A stretch of DNA of 64,000 nt, taken from contig JACRIJ010000082.1 of NCBI GenBank assembly GCA_016220095.1, forward strand, positions 19,666 to 83,665. The letters are read 5' to 3'. Each line of letters starts with the position of its first letter. The first letter of the stretch is position 1. The notes beneath the pieces are model-generated. The model searched no databases. It worked only from the letters and a program-made list of their open reading frames with translations, and was not told where the DNA came from. Positions 8,214 through 17,835 of the stretch are shown here, in pieces. The position numbers were made by a program, and so were the translations under genes. The DNA is from Planctomycetota bacterium (GTDB lineage: Bacteria > Planctomycetota > MHYJ01 > JACQXL01 > JACRIJ01).

Positions 8214-10853
8214 TCACTCAACAACAACCGTCAGGTACTTATTGCCTGCGAGGTATTTCTTAGCTACTGCCTGTAATTTTTCCGGCGTAAGTTTCTTCAT
8301 TTTGCCTATGACTTCTTCGCCCCACATATAACCCTTGCCTTCAAATTCGTTTATGCCCAGGTAATACGCCTGGTTCAAACTGGATATGTTCCGCATAAAC
8401 AGCCTGCCCGCTACGGAATTGACTTCGCGTTCAAGCTCTTCCTTTGTTACCGTAAAATCCTTCAGGCCTCCCAGTTCTTCAGTTATAATTTTCGCGACTT
8501 CGTCTATATTCTGTTTGCCCGTTCCTACTGTGACGGCAAGTATCCCGCGGTCCTGTTCAAAACTTATTCCCGCGCCCATTGAATAGGTCAACCCTTTTTT
8601 CACCCTGACCTTGTCCGTCAACCGCGAGGAAAGCACGTTGCCTAACATCGTCAGGGAAAGTTGTTCCGAAGGGTCCTTCACTTCCGCTAACAGTGTTCCA
8701 ATCTTTACGCATGACTGCGGTTTTCCGAGCGTTTCTTTTACGGTCTTATCCTCAACCGGCGATTCCGGCATCACGTATGCCGCAGGCCGCGCGCCTTCGT
8801 ACCTTCTCTCATAGCCGAATTCCCTGACAATCCTGTCAAAGACTTCCTGTTTGTCCATGGAACTGACTATTGAAATAACGATATTGTCCGGCGAAAAGTA
8901 GTTTTGATGGAAATTTTTCAGGTCTTCCGCAGTTATGGAATCCACGATTTCCGGCGTGCCAAGGACGGGCTTATTCAGGTGACTGCCCGGCAGGAGCGTT
9001 GAAATGAACAATCTGCCGGCCTTCTTAACCGGACTGCCGGCGCCCATCATAAAGGCCTGTTTCATCTCGTCCCTGACAGTATTCAACTGTTGTTCGGAAA
9101 AATCCGGAGATTTCATGGCCCGCGCCGTGATTGAAATGGCGTCTTCAAAGTAATCATTCAATGCCTGTAGGCGGATGAATGAAAAACCATTCGTCGTGTA
9201 ATAGTCGTCAAACGGAATGTACGGATTATCCACAAATTGCGCCTCAGCGCCAATGGCCTCAAGCTTCGCTTCTGTGGAATCCGCCACGCCGGTTTTGGCA
9301 ACCGCCCTGTTCAGGAAATCAGCGATGCCGTCTTTACCTACGGGTTCGTTCACGGAACGGTTTTTTACAAGCACGTGCATGGAAAATATGTCCGAGGCAT
9401 GGACTTTTTTATAAATTATCGTAAGCCCATTTTCAAAAGTTGTCTTATGAAAAACAGCCGAATCCGTCTTTAAATCAGGGTCTGTTTTAATGAATGTCGT
9501 TTTTTTTACAGGCAGTGTTACGGCTGTCGCAGTGTATTTCGGCTTGTAAAAATATTTCTTTGTAACCGCGTTGACGTCTGCAGTTGTCAGCATATCCGTT
9601 TTCTTAACGTAATTCTGCATGGCATCCCACGCGCCGACCGCTATGTAAGGCACCTTGCCAAAAACGTAGTAATGAATCTTTTCCTTCGCATATACCTCTT
9701 CGGCCTTGACTTTCAATTTTGCCTGTTGGAGCTGTGCGGGCGTAATTTCACCGGAGCCGAACGCGTTAACGGCGCGCATGACGCGGTTGACGGCGGATTT
9801 CGCATCCGTTGCCGCGCTCAGAGAGGCGCTTATTCTTACGATTGACACCCCGCGGTAAACGGAATAGCCGCAGTTTATACCGGAAATGCCTTCCGCATTT
9901 GCGCCGCTGAAGGTATCAGCGAGATGTTTATTCAACAGTGGGACCGCAGTGGAAAATGCGTAATAATCCTCCTCAAACGGGCCGGGGCCGAAGAACCCTA
10001 TATCAACGGATTCAGAACCGTCTTCAACCTCGGCGGTAAACATCTTATTCTCCGGGTAATCAAGCTTGTTTTTCTTGTTTTCCTTCGGCTGTGCGCCCAA
10101 GGGATACGCGCCGAAGTATTTTTTTATCTTTTTCGTCATTTCCTTCTTGTCAAAATCGCCCGTTACCCAGAGGGTCATATTGTTTGGGACGTAGTATTCG
10201 TGATAGTAATCAGAAAGTTCCTTAACAGTAATGGAATTAATGACTTCAGGAGTGCCTATAACAGGCCTGCTGAAAGAAGTGCCCGCGAAGAATTTTTCAT
10301 CAAAAAATTCTTCCTTCTTATTCCCGGGGCTTGCGAGATCTTTTTTGATTTCCTCTATGACAACTCCTTTTTCGCGTTCAAGCTTGGATTCCGGGATAGC
10401 GCTGTTAAAAAGCATATCCGTCTGGACATCCAGGGCCGCGCCGATATTTTCCTTGGGGGCGAGCATTATGTAAGAGGTATAATTCTTGCCTGTAGAGGCG
10501 TTATTATAGCCGGAAATTTTATCAATTTCCGCGTATATCTGTTCTTCGGTGCGGGTTTTAGTGCCGTTAAAGGCGTAGTGTTCCACCATATGAGAAATGC
10601 CATTCAGTTTTGACGATTCATTCGCACTGCCGACGTTTACGACAACGACGGAACAAATCATAGGATAGGAATGTTGTTCGGTGAGAACGACTTTAAGGCC
10701 GTTGTCAAGGACAAACCCGTTTTCAGGAAGGGCTTGAGGCTCAAAAGAAGCCTTAGCAGTATCAGGAACGTTTTTTTTCATGGCAACCTCCCCCGTATTT
10801 TGAGCCGCGCAAGAGAGCGCCAGCGCGATAACCAGTAAAACAAAAAATCTCAT
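8214..10853 (-). CDS. M16 zinc peptidase, two-lobe lipoprotein
   Basis: An 879-residue insulinase-family (M16) metallopeptidase. The inverted zinc motif HMVEH is at residues 88-92, with acidic EEIKK downstream in the region of the third zinc ligand. The second half repeats the M16 fold without an HxxEH motif, as usual for the inactive lobe of one-chain members. The N-terminus is a lipoprotein signal (ALSC lipobox near residue 15), so the enzyme should be exported and lipid-anchored; known relatives degrade peptides in the periplasm or at the surface. AGAAAGG precedes the ATG. A TTGAAT-17-TAAAAT promoter lies 80 bp upstream, with four phased TTGAAC boxes beyond it. There is no operon partner. 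Confidence 0.92.
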   Translation of the reverse strand: MRFFVLLVIALALSCAAQNTGEVAMKKNVPDTAKASFEPQALPENGFVLDNGLKVVLTEQHSYPMICSVVVVNVGSANESSKLNGISHMVEHYAFNGTKTRTEEQIYAEIDKISGYNNASTGKNYTSYIMLAPKENIGAALDVQTDMLFNSAIPESKLEREKGVVIEEIKKDLASPGNKKEEFFDEKFFAGTSFSRPVIGTPEVINSITVKELSDYYHEYYVPNNMTLWVTGDFDKKEMTKKIKKYFGAYPLGAQPKENKKNKLDYPENKMFTAEVEDGSESVDIGFFGPGPFEEDYYAFSTAVPLLNKHLADTFSGANAEGISGINCGYSVYRGVSIVRISASLSAATDAKSAVNRVMRAVNAFGSGEITPAQLQQAKLKVKAEEVYAKEKIHYYVFGKVPYIAVGAWDAMQNYVKKTDMLTTADVNAVTKKYFYKPKYTATAVTLPVKKTTFIKTDPDLKTDSAVFHKTTFENGLTIIYKKVHASDIFSMHVLVKNRSVNEPVGKDGIADFLNRAVAKTGVADSTEAKLEAIGAEAQFVDNPYIPFDDYYTTNGFSFIRLQALNDYFEDAISITARAMKSPDFSEQQLNTVRDEMKQAFMMGAGSPVKKAGRLFISTLLPGSHLNKPVLGTPEIVDSITAEDLKNFHQNYFSPDNIVISIVSSMDKQEVFDRIVREFGYERRYEGARPAAYVMPESPVEDKTVKETLGKPQSCVKIGTLLAEVKDPSEQLSLTMLGNVLSSRLTDKVRVKKGLTYSMGAGISFEQDRGILAVTVGTGKQNIDEVAKIITEELGGLKDFTVTKEELEREVNSVAGRLFMRNISSLNQAYYLGINEFEGKGYMWGEEVIGKMKKLTPEKLQAVAKKYLAGNKYLTVVVE

Positions 10854-10910
10854 AAGAAAACCTTTCTGAAAACCTGTTACAAGATATTGAATAACCCTCG
10901 CTAAGAGGTT

Positions 10911-10939
10911 ATTTTAACGCATACACATGAATAATTCAA
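10911..10939 (-). promoter_or_regulatory. Sigma-70-like promoter of the M16 gene
   Basis: On the minus strand the -35 TTGAAT (10939-10934) and -10 TAAAAT (10916-10911) are separated by 17 bp. The predicted transcript starts near 10904, about 50 nt before the ATG. Confidence 0.6.
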
Positions 10940-10953
10940 GAAAAAATCATAGC

Positions 10954-10991
10954 TTGAACCGCCTTGAACAGGGCTTGAACGACTTTTGAAC
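10954..10991. promoter_or_regulatory. Four TTGAAC boxes in helical phase
   Basis: TTGAAC occurs at 10954, 10964, 10975 and 10986, spaced 10, 11 and 11 bp, i.e. one helical turn apart. The block lies about 15 bp upstream of the -35 box of the M16 promoter. This is the layout of an activator or polymeric repressor site; the regulator is unknown. Confidence 0.5.
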
Positions 10992-11039
10992 AGCAAGAAT
11001 GATAGAGTATGCGCTTAGTTTTCCGTCCAGCTGTCACCT

Positions 11040-11143
11040 GCTCACCTATCACCTTTCGTCGTCGTCCCTCGCCTACTCTCTACTTTCTACTCTCTACTGC
11101 GTCGTCCTTCATTCTTCATTTTTCATTATTCATTTTTTAGTTA
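11040..11143 (-). repeat. 7-bp word array running from the oxidoreductase stop
   Basis: Read on the minus strand from the stop at 11137, the words stay in 7-bp register: AACTAAA, AAATGAA, TAATGAA, AAATGAA, GAATGAA, GGACGAC, GCAGTAG, AGAGTAG, AAAGTAG, AGAGTAG, GCGAGGG, ACGACGA, CGAAAGG. Two word families are joined through GGACGAC. Confidence 0.8.
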
Positions 11144-12630
11144 AACTCCCTGCCTTCCGCGGCGCAGACAAGCTGTACTGCCTGCTTGCCGGAGAAGAGG
11201 CACGGAGTAACTCCGCCGCCCGGCGCTACCCACTGGCCGGCCATATAGAAATTACCCAATCCAGGCAGAGTCTTTTTCACGCGCGCACTTATCGCCTCAG
11301 GGGTAGGCAGCCACCCCTCAAAAGCGCCCTTATGGTTACGCGTGTAGCGCCATGTGGTATAAGGCGTAGCCACATCGGTCACCTCAACGGCTGAGGACAT
11401 TCCCGGGTAATGCGGCTCAAGGACAGTGAGCAATTCCTTTGATATACGGTCTTTTTCAGCATCGTACAGCCGGCGATCTTTGACAAGGTTATTCCAAAAT
11501 TCCCAGTCACCGTCAAGGCATTCAACCTGCAGACCGGTCTTGCCCGGAGCGGCGTATCCGGAGCGGGAATCAAACTGCCTGACTGCTATGACATCAATAT
11601 CCTTACCGCCCATATTAAACGGCTTTTTCAGTTTAATCATATCCGCATGAGGCTTATCCGAATAATCCTTAGCCACGCCGTAAGAAGCCATTACAGCGCC
11701 CGGAAACATCTCCCATGTCTTATACATACTATTGACACTATCATCAACATACTTTCCGCCGAGCATATTAAAGATTGTACTGTACCCATCCGCGGCGGAA
11801 ATTACAAAATCGGCAAAATATTCGCTCTTATCGGCCAATCTGACCCCAACGGCTTTATTGTTTCTAACGATGATTTCTTCCACGGTTGCTTTATATGCAA
11901 TTTCACCGCCGAGGCCTTTGAATTTTTTTTCTATGGGCTTGACGAATTCAAGAGAACCGCCGTATATATAACCGAGCTGGTTATCGGCCAGTGACGCAAG
12001 AAGCATCATGATAAACCATACCGGCACCTGCGGAAAGAAGAGATTCTTGATGACGAATTGGCACCACGGGTCTTTGAATTGTTTTACATATACATCTGTC
12101 CTCTGCTTATATTTTCCGGACATATAGCGGCCGGCTGAGCGCATAGCCCAGAGAATTTTCAATTTATCAAAAATCCCAATCAACTCCTGAGGTTTTTTCA
12201 TCAAGCCAAAAAAATCAATGCCGCGCAGGGCCTGCGCGCCGGCAAGCAATTCATCAAGAAGCCGCGCGTCGCCGGGTGACTGAGATTTCAGCGCACCAAA
12301 AGCCGCCGTGATATCGCTGGTAAAGGCAAAACTGCGGCCCTGGGATTCATCCATTATTGTAAAATAAGACGGCAGGTCAATAAATCTGCACGAATCCGTA
12401 ATACCGAGGGTTTGATAGAGTTCGTAGGCCGCGTTTCCCGGCCTATGGCCCATAAGGAAATGGATACAGCCGTCAAAGACATAATCCTTGCGTTTCCACG
12501 ATGTGCATACGCCGCCGGGAAGAGAGTGGTGTTCAAAGATACGCGCGTTATAGCCATTCATGCGCGCGAAACAGCCTGCGGAAAGGCCCGCAAGGCCGGC
12601 GCCGATGATAATGATGTTTTTTTCAGCCAT
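11137..12630 (-). CDS. FAD/NAD(P)-dependent oxidoreductase, phytoene desaturase-like
   Basis: A flavin amine-oxidase/CrtI-like protein of 497 residues. The dinucleotide-binding GAGLAG is at 10-15, followed by the acidic end of strand 2 and the PGG region of carotenoid desaturase/isomerase and retinol-saturase relatives. The C-terminal GQWVAPGGGVTPC region is the second FAD-contact segment. The substrate is unknown; no carotenoid or isoprenoid genes lie nearby, so a carotenoid role is only one option. I start at the ATG at 12630, preceded by GGGGG, because the Rossmann fold begins there; an in-frame start at 12744 would add a repeat-encoded, unlikely N-terminus. The stop codon sits at the head of a word array. 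Confidence 0.85.
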   Translation of the reverse strand: MAEKNIIIIGAGLAGLSAGCFARMNGYNARIFEHHSLPGGVCTSWKRKDYVFDGCIHFLMGHRPGNAAYELYQTLGITDSCRFIDLPSYFTIMDESQGRSFAFTSDITAAFGALKSQSPGDARLLDELLAGAQALRGIDFFGLMKKPQELIGIFDKLKILWAMRSAGRYMSGKYKQRTDVYVKQFKDPWCQFVIKNLFFPQVPVWFIMMLLASLADNQLGYIYGGSLEFVKPIEKKFKGLGGEIAYKATVEEIIVRNNKAVGVRLADKSEYFADFVISAADGYSTIFNMLGGKYVDDSVNSMYKTWEMFPGAVMASYGVAKDYSDKPHADMIKLKKPFNMGGKDIDVIAVRQFDSRSGYAAPGKTGLQVECLDGDWEFWNNLVKDRRLYDAEKDRISKELLTVLEPHYPGMSSAVEVTDVATPYTTWRYTRNHKGAFEGWLPTPEAISARVKKTLPGLGNFYMAGQWVAPGGGVTPCLFSGKQAVQLVCAAEGREFN

Positions 12631-12649
12631 AAGACAACCCCCATTTAAC

Positions 12650-12735
12650 GAAAAAAGAATAATGGAAAATGGAGAATGAAGAACTACGTAGTAGAGAGTA
12701 AAGAGGAACGATGACGAAAGGTGAGCAGAAACCAT
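12650..12735 (+). repeat. 7-bp word array upstream of the oxidoreductase
   Basis: Words such as AAGAATA, ATGGAAA, ATGGAGA, ATGAAGA, AGTAGAG, AGTAAAG, AGGAACG, ATGACGA and AAGGTGA run in 7-bp register, pointing away from the minus-strand gene's start codon. Confidence 0.7.
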
Positions 12736-12740
12736 GCAAA

Positions 12741-12779
12741 ACAAAAAACCCCGTCCGGACTCATGCCCGTGCGGGGTTT
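12741..12779 (-). terminator. Intrinsic terminator of the tuf-rpoB-OmpA operon
   Basis: On the minus strand AAACCCCG (12779-12772) pairs with CGGGGTTT (12753-12746) and is followed by a T-run ending near 12743. It lies 44 bp past the OmpA-like stop and closes the long ribosomal/RNA polymerase operon. Confidence 0.8.
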
Positions 12780-12822
12780 ATAATTTTTGCCTTGCAATGA
12801 CGCGGTTACCGCGCGTTACGGG

Positions 12823-13674
12823 TTATTTCAGGGTATCATCCGGATTAGTTTTAGGTTCTTCCTTCGGGGGTTCTGTAGTGCCTTCTTTAGGTTGTTCACC
12901 TTCCTTAGGTTCTTCCTTAGGAAGCTCATCTTTAGGTATAAACAGCGGATTCTCGTCCGGTGTCGCGGGTGCGGTCTTGGAATACAATATTTCCACCCTG
13001 CGGTTACGAACCTTGCCTTTTGCGGTATTATTGTCCGCTATGGGCTTGAATTCGCCGTAAGATACGCATCTCATCTTAGTTGAAGGAACTCCCTTTGAAC
13101 GCAGGTAAACGAGCACGTTTAATGCCCTATACGCGCCGAGTTCAAAGTTTGAGCCGGTAGTCCATTTAGCCTTGGACCTGGAAATCGGGTCGGCGTCGGT
13201 ATGGCCTTCGATACTGAGGAACCAATCGCCTTTTTTCACTTCTTCTGCAAGCTGGTCCAGGAAAGCCTTACCGCCTGTTTTAAGCGAGGCATCGCCCGCC
13301 GAAAACAGCAGTTTTTCAGGCATTCTTATGAAACCCTTGCCGAATTCCACGCCGTTACCTTCATCAAGTTCCATCTGGGCGTTGATAAGGTTAAAGCGCG
13401 CTTCAAAGGTCTTTTCAATGTTTTCGTACTGTTGCTTGTAGATCCTGAGCGTATCGTTTTCATTTTTCAGGTCGGCATTCCGTTGGCGCAGAGCGCCCAC
13501 TTCGCTCTCAAGCGCGTCGTTTGCCTGCCCCATTTTCTGCAGGCTGATTTCAAGCTGTTCTATGCGGTCATTTTTCACATTACTGCTGTTGCCGCCTGAA
13601 AGGTTCTTACAACCGGCAAAGAGCATAATTGCCGCCATTGCCAGCACCAGAAAAGTCAGTTTATGATTGCACAT
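12823..13674 (-). CDS. OmpA-family peptidoglycan-binding lipoprotein
   Basis: A 283-residue outer-membrane-type lipoprotein. A signal with the lipobox FAGC lies at the N-terminus, then a coiled-coil-like segment (about 35-110), then an OmpA/MotB domain with SIEGHTDADP and the NRRVEI end motif that contacts peptidoglycan diaminopimelate in the family. The last 50 residues are rich in Pro, Glu and Lys. I start at the ATG at 13674, four bases after the rpoB stop; its strong AAAGGAGG site is written by the last codons of rpoB, so translation is probably coupled. It takes the place where rpoC normally lies. It should link the outer membrane to the cell wall. Confidence 0.88.
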   Translation of the reverse strand: MCNHKLTFLVLAMAAIMLFAGCKNLSGGNSSNVKNDRIEQLEISLQKMGQANDALESEVGALRQRNADLKNENDTLRIYKQQYENIEKTFEARFNLINAQMELDEGNGVEFGKGFIRMPEKLLFSAGDASLKTGGKAFLDQLAEEVKKGDWFLSIEGHTDADPISRSKAKWTTGSNFELGAYRALNVLVYLRSKGVPSTKMRCVSYGEFKPIADNNTAKGKVRNRRVEILYSKTAPATPDENPLFIPKDELPKEEPKEGEQPKEGTTEPPKEEPKTNPDDTLK

Positions 13675-13678
13675 AATA

Positions 13679-16600
13679 CTAACCTCCTTTCTTTTTCTCA
13701 AGTTTAAGGTTAAGTGCAAGGCCTTTTATTTCATTAGTCAGAACCTCAAAGGACATCGGCGTCCCCGGTTCCAACACATTTTCGCCTTTGATTATTGATT
13801 CGTATATTTTCGTCCTGCCGTCAACATCATCGCTCTTAACGGTGAGGAGTTCCTGAAGGATATTCGCGGCGCCGTAGGCTTCAAGGGCCCATACTTCCAT
13901 TTCTCCGAACCTCTGGCCGCCGTAGCGGGCTTTACCGCCGAGAGGCTGTTGGGTGATAAGGGAATACGGGCCTGTAGCGCGCGCGTGTATCTTATCATCC
14001 GCGAGGTGATGGAGTTTCATTATATAGGCATATCCTACGGTGACTTCTTCTTTAAATGGTTCGCCTGTACGGCCGTCGTAAAGCACGACCTTATCCGACA
14101 TCGGAAGGTTGCCTTCTTTTTTAAGGACTTCAAGGTCATCTTCCCTGCAACCGCCGAAAGGAGGCGTTACTATGCGGATATTCATCTGTTTAGCGACCCA
14201 GCCGAAATGCGTTTCAAGGATCTGGCCGATATTCATACGTGAAGGCACGCCGAGCGGGTTAAGGATGATATCAACGGTCGTACCGTCGGCCATAAAAGGC
14301 ATATCTTCTTCAGGGAGTATTTTGGAAATAACGCCCTTATTCCCGTGCCTTCCGGCCATCTTATCACCAACGGAGAGGTTGCGTTTCGTGGCGATATAAA
14401 CCTTCACCATTTCAAGGATGGTTGAAGGCAACTCATCGCCCCTTGTAAGGCGCGTAATCATGCGGTCTTTTTCCGTTTCATAAATATCGCACTGGGTGAA
14501 GAAATCGCGGAGCATTTTAGAAAGGGTATCAAGTTCCTTTTTGCCCTTGACTTCAAAATTAGCAAGCGCGTAGTGTTCCTTCAACTGCCTGAGTTCCGCG
14601 TACTTGCCTTTAGGCCCGAAGGAGGGCTTGGTCGGGCAGACGTCCTTACCGAACTCATTCACGATATTCTTATGAGCGGTATTGATAAGGGACTGTATTT
14701 TTTCTTCAAATTCGGTGAGGTATTTTCTTTCCTCTTTTTTGACATAAGCGCGTTCTTTTTCAGTATAGGGCGTTTTTCTCGTAAAATGCTGTGTTTTTAT
14801 AACGACGCCTTCAACGCCTGACGGGACCGAAAGTGACTCGTTTTTAACATCTTCGCCGGCCTTGCCGAAAATGGCATAGAGAAGCCTTTCTTCAGGCGAA
14901 AGTTCGGATTTGCTTTTAGGCGCCACCTTGCCTACGAGGATATCGCCGGGTTTCACGTAAGTGCCGACCGTAACGATGCCGTTTTCGTCAAGGTTTTTCA
15001 GGGCCCTTTCCTGCACGTTGGGAATATCGCGCGTAAACTCTTCCCTTCCGAGCTTAGTTTCCCGAATGACGCATTCAAAGTCTTCAACGTGCACCGAGGT
15101 ATAGGTATGCTCCTTAACGAGCCTTTCGCTGACGATAATGGCGTCTTCAAAGTTATAGCCTTCCCACGGCATAAACGCGACAAGCACGTTCTTGCCGAGC
15201 GAAAGTTCGCCGTTGCAGGTGCCTGCGCCATCGGCTATGACCTGGCCTTTTTTCACTTTATCGCCTTCGTTTATAATAGGCTTCTGATTAAGGGAAGTCT
15301 TTTCATTAAGGCCCCTGAACTTGGTCAATTTATAAATAACGTCATCAACGATGATTTCATCGGCTGTAACTTTCGCGACCACTCCGTCTTTTTTGGCGGT
15401 AACGACCATTGACGAATTCTGGGCCGCAGGGACTTCCATGCCTGTAGCCACCAGAGGCGGTTCAGTCACGAGAAGCGGAACTGCCTGGCGCTGCATGTTG
15501 GAACCCATAAGAGCCCTGTTCGCATCGTCATGTTCAAGGAACGGGATCAACGCGGCTGACACGCCGATGATTTGTTTAGGAGAAACATCAATATATTGTA
15601 TTTTTTCAGGCGAAGTTTCTTCAAATTCGCCGTTGACTCTCGCGAGTATTTTTTCCGTAATAAATTTGCCTTTTTTATCCGTCGGGATATCTGCCGGCGC
15701 GAAATGGATATCGGTTTCTTCGCCTGCCCTGAGGTAAACGACCTCATCCGTAACAGTTCCGTTTTTGACTTTCCTGTAGGGAGCAAGGAGGAAGCCGTAT
15801 TCATCCGTAGCCGCGTAAATAGCCGTGGACGTAATAAGGCCGATATTCGCGCCTTCAGGCGTTTCAATCGGGCATATACGGCCGTAGTGGGACATATGCA
15901 CGTCGCGCACTTCAAACCCGGCGCGTTTCCTGTTAAGGCCGCCCGGCCCGAGGGCGCTGAGGCGCCTTTCATGCGTAAGCTGTGAAAGCGGATTAGTCTG
16001 GTCAACCACCTGGGAAAGTTCGCCCCTGCCGAAGAAATATTCCGCGGCCGAGGAGACAATCTTGGAATTGATAAGAGTGCGCGGGGTTTGTTCCTGGATG
16101 GTTTCGCCGTTAAGTTTTTCAGAAACCGCTCTTTTAAGGCGCAGGAAACCCTTGCGGATTTCTTCGCCAGCGAGTTCATCAACCGTGCGAACCCTCCTGT
16201 TGCCGAGGTGATCTATATCATCGGGCTTACCGGTGCCTTTGCGCATTTTCAGGATATAGCTGACAGTTTCAACGACATCTTCCTTGCGCAAAAGCTGTTC
16301 GGTTTCGGGAATGTCAAGGTTCAACTTGCGGTTCAAGCGGAACCTTCCGACCCTTGAAAGTCTGTATCTGCTAATATCAAAAAACCTTTCCTGGATGAGC
16401 GATTTCGCCCTGTCAAGCTGGAAAGGCGTACCGGGGCGCAGTTTTGCGTATATTTTATGGAGCGCCTCCTCATGGGACTTGGTAGTATCTTCAGCAACGG
16501 TATTTGCAATCAGATGATCTTCAACCGCCGGAATAATAGTCAATTGAGTGATGCCGGACGCGAGAATCTTCTTCGCGGCCGGTTCAAGGATGGGTTTACC

Positions 16601-17335
16601 CGCATCCTGCATTACTTGTTTATTTTTATCGTAAATATCTTCGCCGGAATAGAGGTTTATCAGAGATTCCGCGGTAGTCCTTGATGTTATATTGATGGTT
16701 TCCACTTTATAGAACATCTCAAGGATAGACTTGGAAGTTGACATATCCGGGAACAACGCGCGCATGAGAGTAGTCGCAGGAATCTTACTGCTCTGGTCAA
16801 TGCGAACCGCAAGCGCCTCTTTCTTAGTGACGTTAAACTCTATCCACGAGCCCCTTTCAGGAACTATGGAAGCCGAGTAGGATTTGGTATCACCGGTTTT
16901 CGTTTCAACGAAATCCACGCCGGGAGAGCGGTGCAACTGGTTTACGATGACCCTTTCAGCGCCGTTAATAATGAATTCTCCGCCGCCGAGCATAAGCGGA
17001 ATATCGCCCATATAAACATCTTCTTCAACGGGCTGATTCTTATTAAGGCGAAACCTTATTTTAAGCGGCGCGCCGAAAGTGAGTTTCAATTCCCTGCATT
17101 CATCAGCCGTATAACGCGGCATTCCAATTTCATAAGAGATATAATCAAGCGTGATTGTACCGTCATGATTTTTAATCGGAAAATGCTCGCTTATAAGCGC
17201 CTGGAGACCGGCATCATGCTTTTTATCATGCGGAATGTCCCTTTGCAGAAATTTATCGTACGCTTCGACCTGCATTCTTGTCAGGCACGGCACCGGTATT
17301 ATTTCTGCCTTCCGTGTAAAGTCTCTGACGTTCAT
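13679..17335 (-). CDS. rpoB: DNA-directed RNA polymerase subunit beta
   Basis: The 1218-residue beta subunit forms, with beta', the catalytic cleft of RNA polymerase. Recognisable segments include the rifampicin-pocket region (SQVVDQTNPLSQLTHERRLSALGPGG, here broken by no substitution I can judge), the GDKMAGRHGNKG catalytic-region motif and the complete C-terminal end GTPMSFEVLTNE. It is shorter than the 1342-residue Escherichia coli protein, which carries lineage inserts. AAAGAGG precedes the ATG. It follows rplL by 35 bp in the same operon. The beta' gene rpoC does not follow: an OmpA-like lipoprotein and a terminator do. The terminal KKKGG codons double as the ribosome site of that gene. 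Confidence 0.97.
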   Translation of the reverse strand: MNVRDFTRKAEIIPVPCLTRMQVEAYDKFLQRDIPHDKKHDAGLQALISEHFPIKNHDGTITLDYISYEIGMPRYTADECRELKLTFGAPLKIRFRLNKNQPVEEDVYMGDIPLMLGGGEFIINGAERVIVNQLHRSPGVDFVETKTGDTKSYSASIVPERGSWIEFNVTKKEALAVRIDQSSKIPATTLMRALFPDMSTSKSILEMFYKVETINITSRTTAESLINLYSGEDIYDKNKQVMQDAGKPILEPAAKKILASGITQLTIIPAVEDHLIANTVAEDTTKSHEEALHKIYAKLRPGTPFQLDRAKSLIQERFFDISRYRLSRVGRFRLNRKLNLDIPETEQLLRKEDVVETVSYILKMRKGTGKPDDIDHLGNRRVRTVDELAGEEIRKGFLRLKRAVSEKLNGETIQEQTPRTLINSKIVSSAAEYFFGRGELSQVVDQTNPLSQLTHERRLSALGPGGLNRKRAGFEVRDVHMSHYGRICPIETPEGANIGLITSTAIYAATDEYGFLLAPYRKVKNGTVTDEVVYLRAGEETDIHFAPADIPTDKKGKFITEKILARVNGEFEETSPEKIQYIDVSPKQIIGVSAALIPFLEHDDANRALMGSNMQRQAVPLLVTEPPLVATGMEVPAAQNSSMVVTAKKDGVVAKVTADEIIVDDVIYKLTKFRGLNEKTSLNQKPIINEGDKVKKGQVIADGAGTCNGELSLGKNVLVAFMPWEGYNFEDAIIVSERLVKEHTYTSVHVEDFECVIRETKLGREEFTRDIPNVQERALKNLDENGIVTVGTYVKPGDILVGKVAPKSKSELSPEERLLYAIFGKAGEDVKNESLSVPSGVEGVVIKTQHFTRKTPYTEKERAYVKKEERKYLTEFEEKIQSLINTAHKNIVNEFGKDVCPTKPSFGPKGKYAELRQLKEHYALANFEVKGKKELDTLSKMLRDFFTQCDIYETEKDRMITRLTRGDELPSTILEMVKVYIATKRNLSVGDKMAGRHGNKGVISKILPEEDMPFMADGTTVDIILNPLGVPSRMNIGQILETHFGWVAKQMNIRIVTPPFGGCREDDLEVLKKEGNLPMSDKVVLYDGRTGEPFKEEVTVGYAYIMKLHHLADDKIHARATGPYSLITQQPLGGKARYGGQRFGEMEVWALEAYGAANILQELLTVKSDDVDGRTKIYESIIKGENVLEPGTPMSFEVLTNEIKGLALNLKLEKKKGG

Positions 17336-17370
17336 TTACAAAACCTCTTTAAAAGAGTTTCAGTTCCAAA

Positions 17371-17799
17371 TCAGGCGATTTCGCATTTCGCGCCGACTGC
17401 TTCAAGTTCCTTGACGACCTTCTGGGCTTCTTCCTTGGTTACGCCGGTTTTGACCGGTTTCGGAGCGCCTTCCACAAGGTCTTTAGCTTCCTTCAAACCG
17501 AGGCTTGTGACGGCCCTGACGACCTTAATGGCCTGGATTTTATTAGCTCCGCCATCTTTAAGAATAACGTCAAATGCCGTTTTTTCTTCGGCCTGAGGAG
17601 CCGCTGCTGCGGCGCCTGCGGCAGGCATAGCCATCATGGGAGCGGCCGCGCTGACGCCGAACTTCTGTTCAAGGGCCTTAACGAACGTGGACAGCCAGAG
17701 AACGCTTGAACCTGCGATGACTTCCGTCATAAGCATATTTCTCTCGTCATCCTGCAACTCTTTAATTGACGTGACAAGCTGATTTACTTTTTCTGACAT
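17371..17799 (-). CDS. rplL: 50S ribosomal protein L7/L12
   Basis: The stalk protein of the large subunit, which recruits and activates translation GTPases as dimers bound to L10. The N-terminal dimerisation helices (1-50), an alanine-rich hinge (about 55-72) and the C-terminal domain with KTAFDVIL and [10 protein letters not shown] are all present. At 142 residues it is somewhat longer than the usual 120-130, with the extra length in the N-terminal part. It lies between rplJ and rpoB, the standard order. Confidence 0.97.
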   Translation of the reverse strand: MSEKVNQLVTSIKELQDDERNMLMTEVIAGSSVLWLSTFVKALEQKFGVSAAAPMMAMPAAGAAAAAPQAEEKTAFDVILKDGGANKIQAIKVVRAVTSLGLKEAKDLVEGAPKPVKTGVTKEEAQKVVKELEAVGAKCEIA

Positions 17800-17835
17800 T
17801 ACTAAAACCTCCTAAAAACAAAACGATATATCCAA

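Noticed and set aside
9924..10613. 229-codon ORF antisense to the M16 peptidase
   Set aside because: It lies wholly within the M16 gene on the other strand; the M16 frame has clear motifs and the antisense product none.
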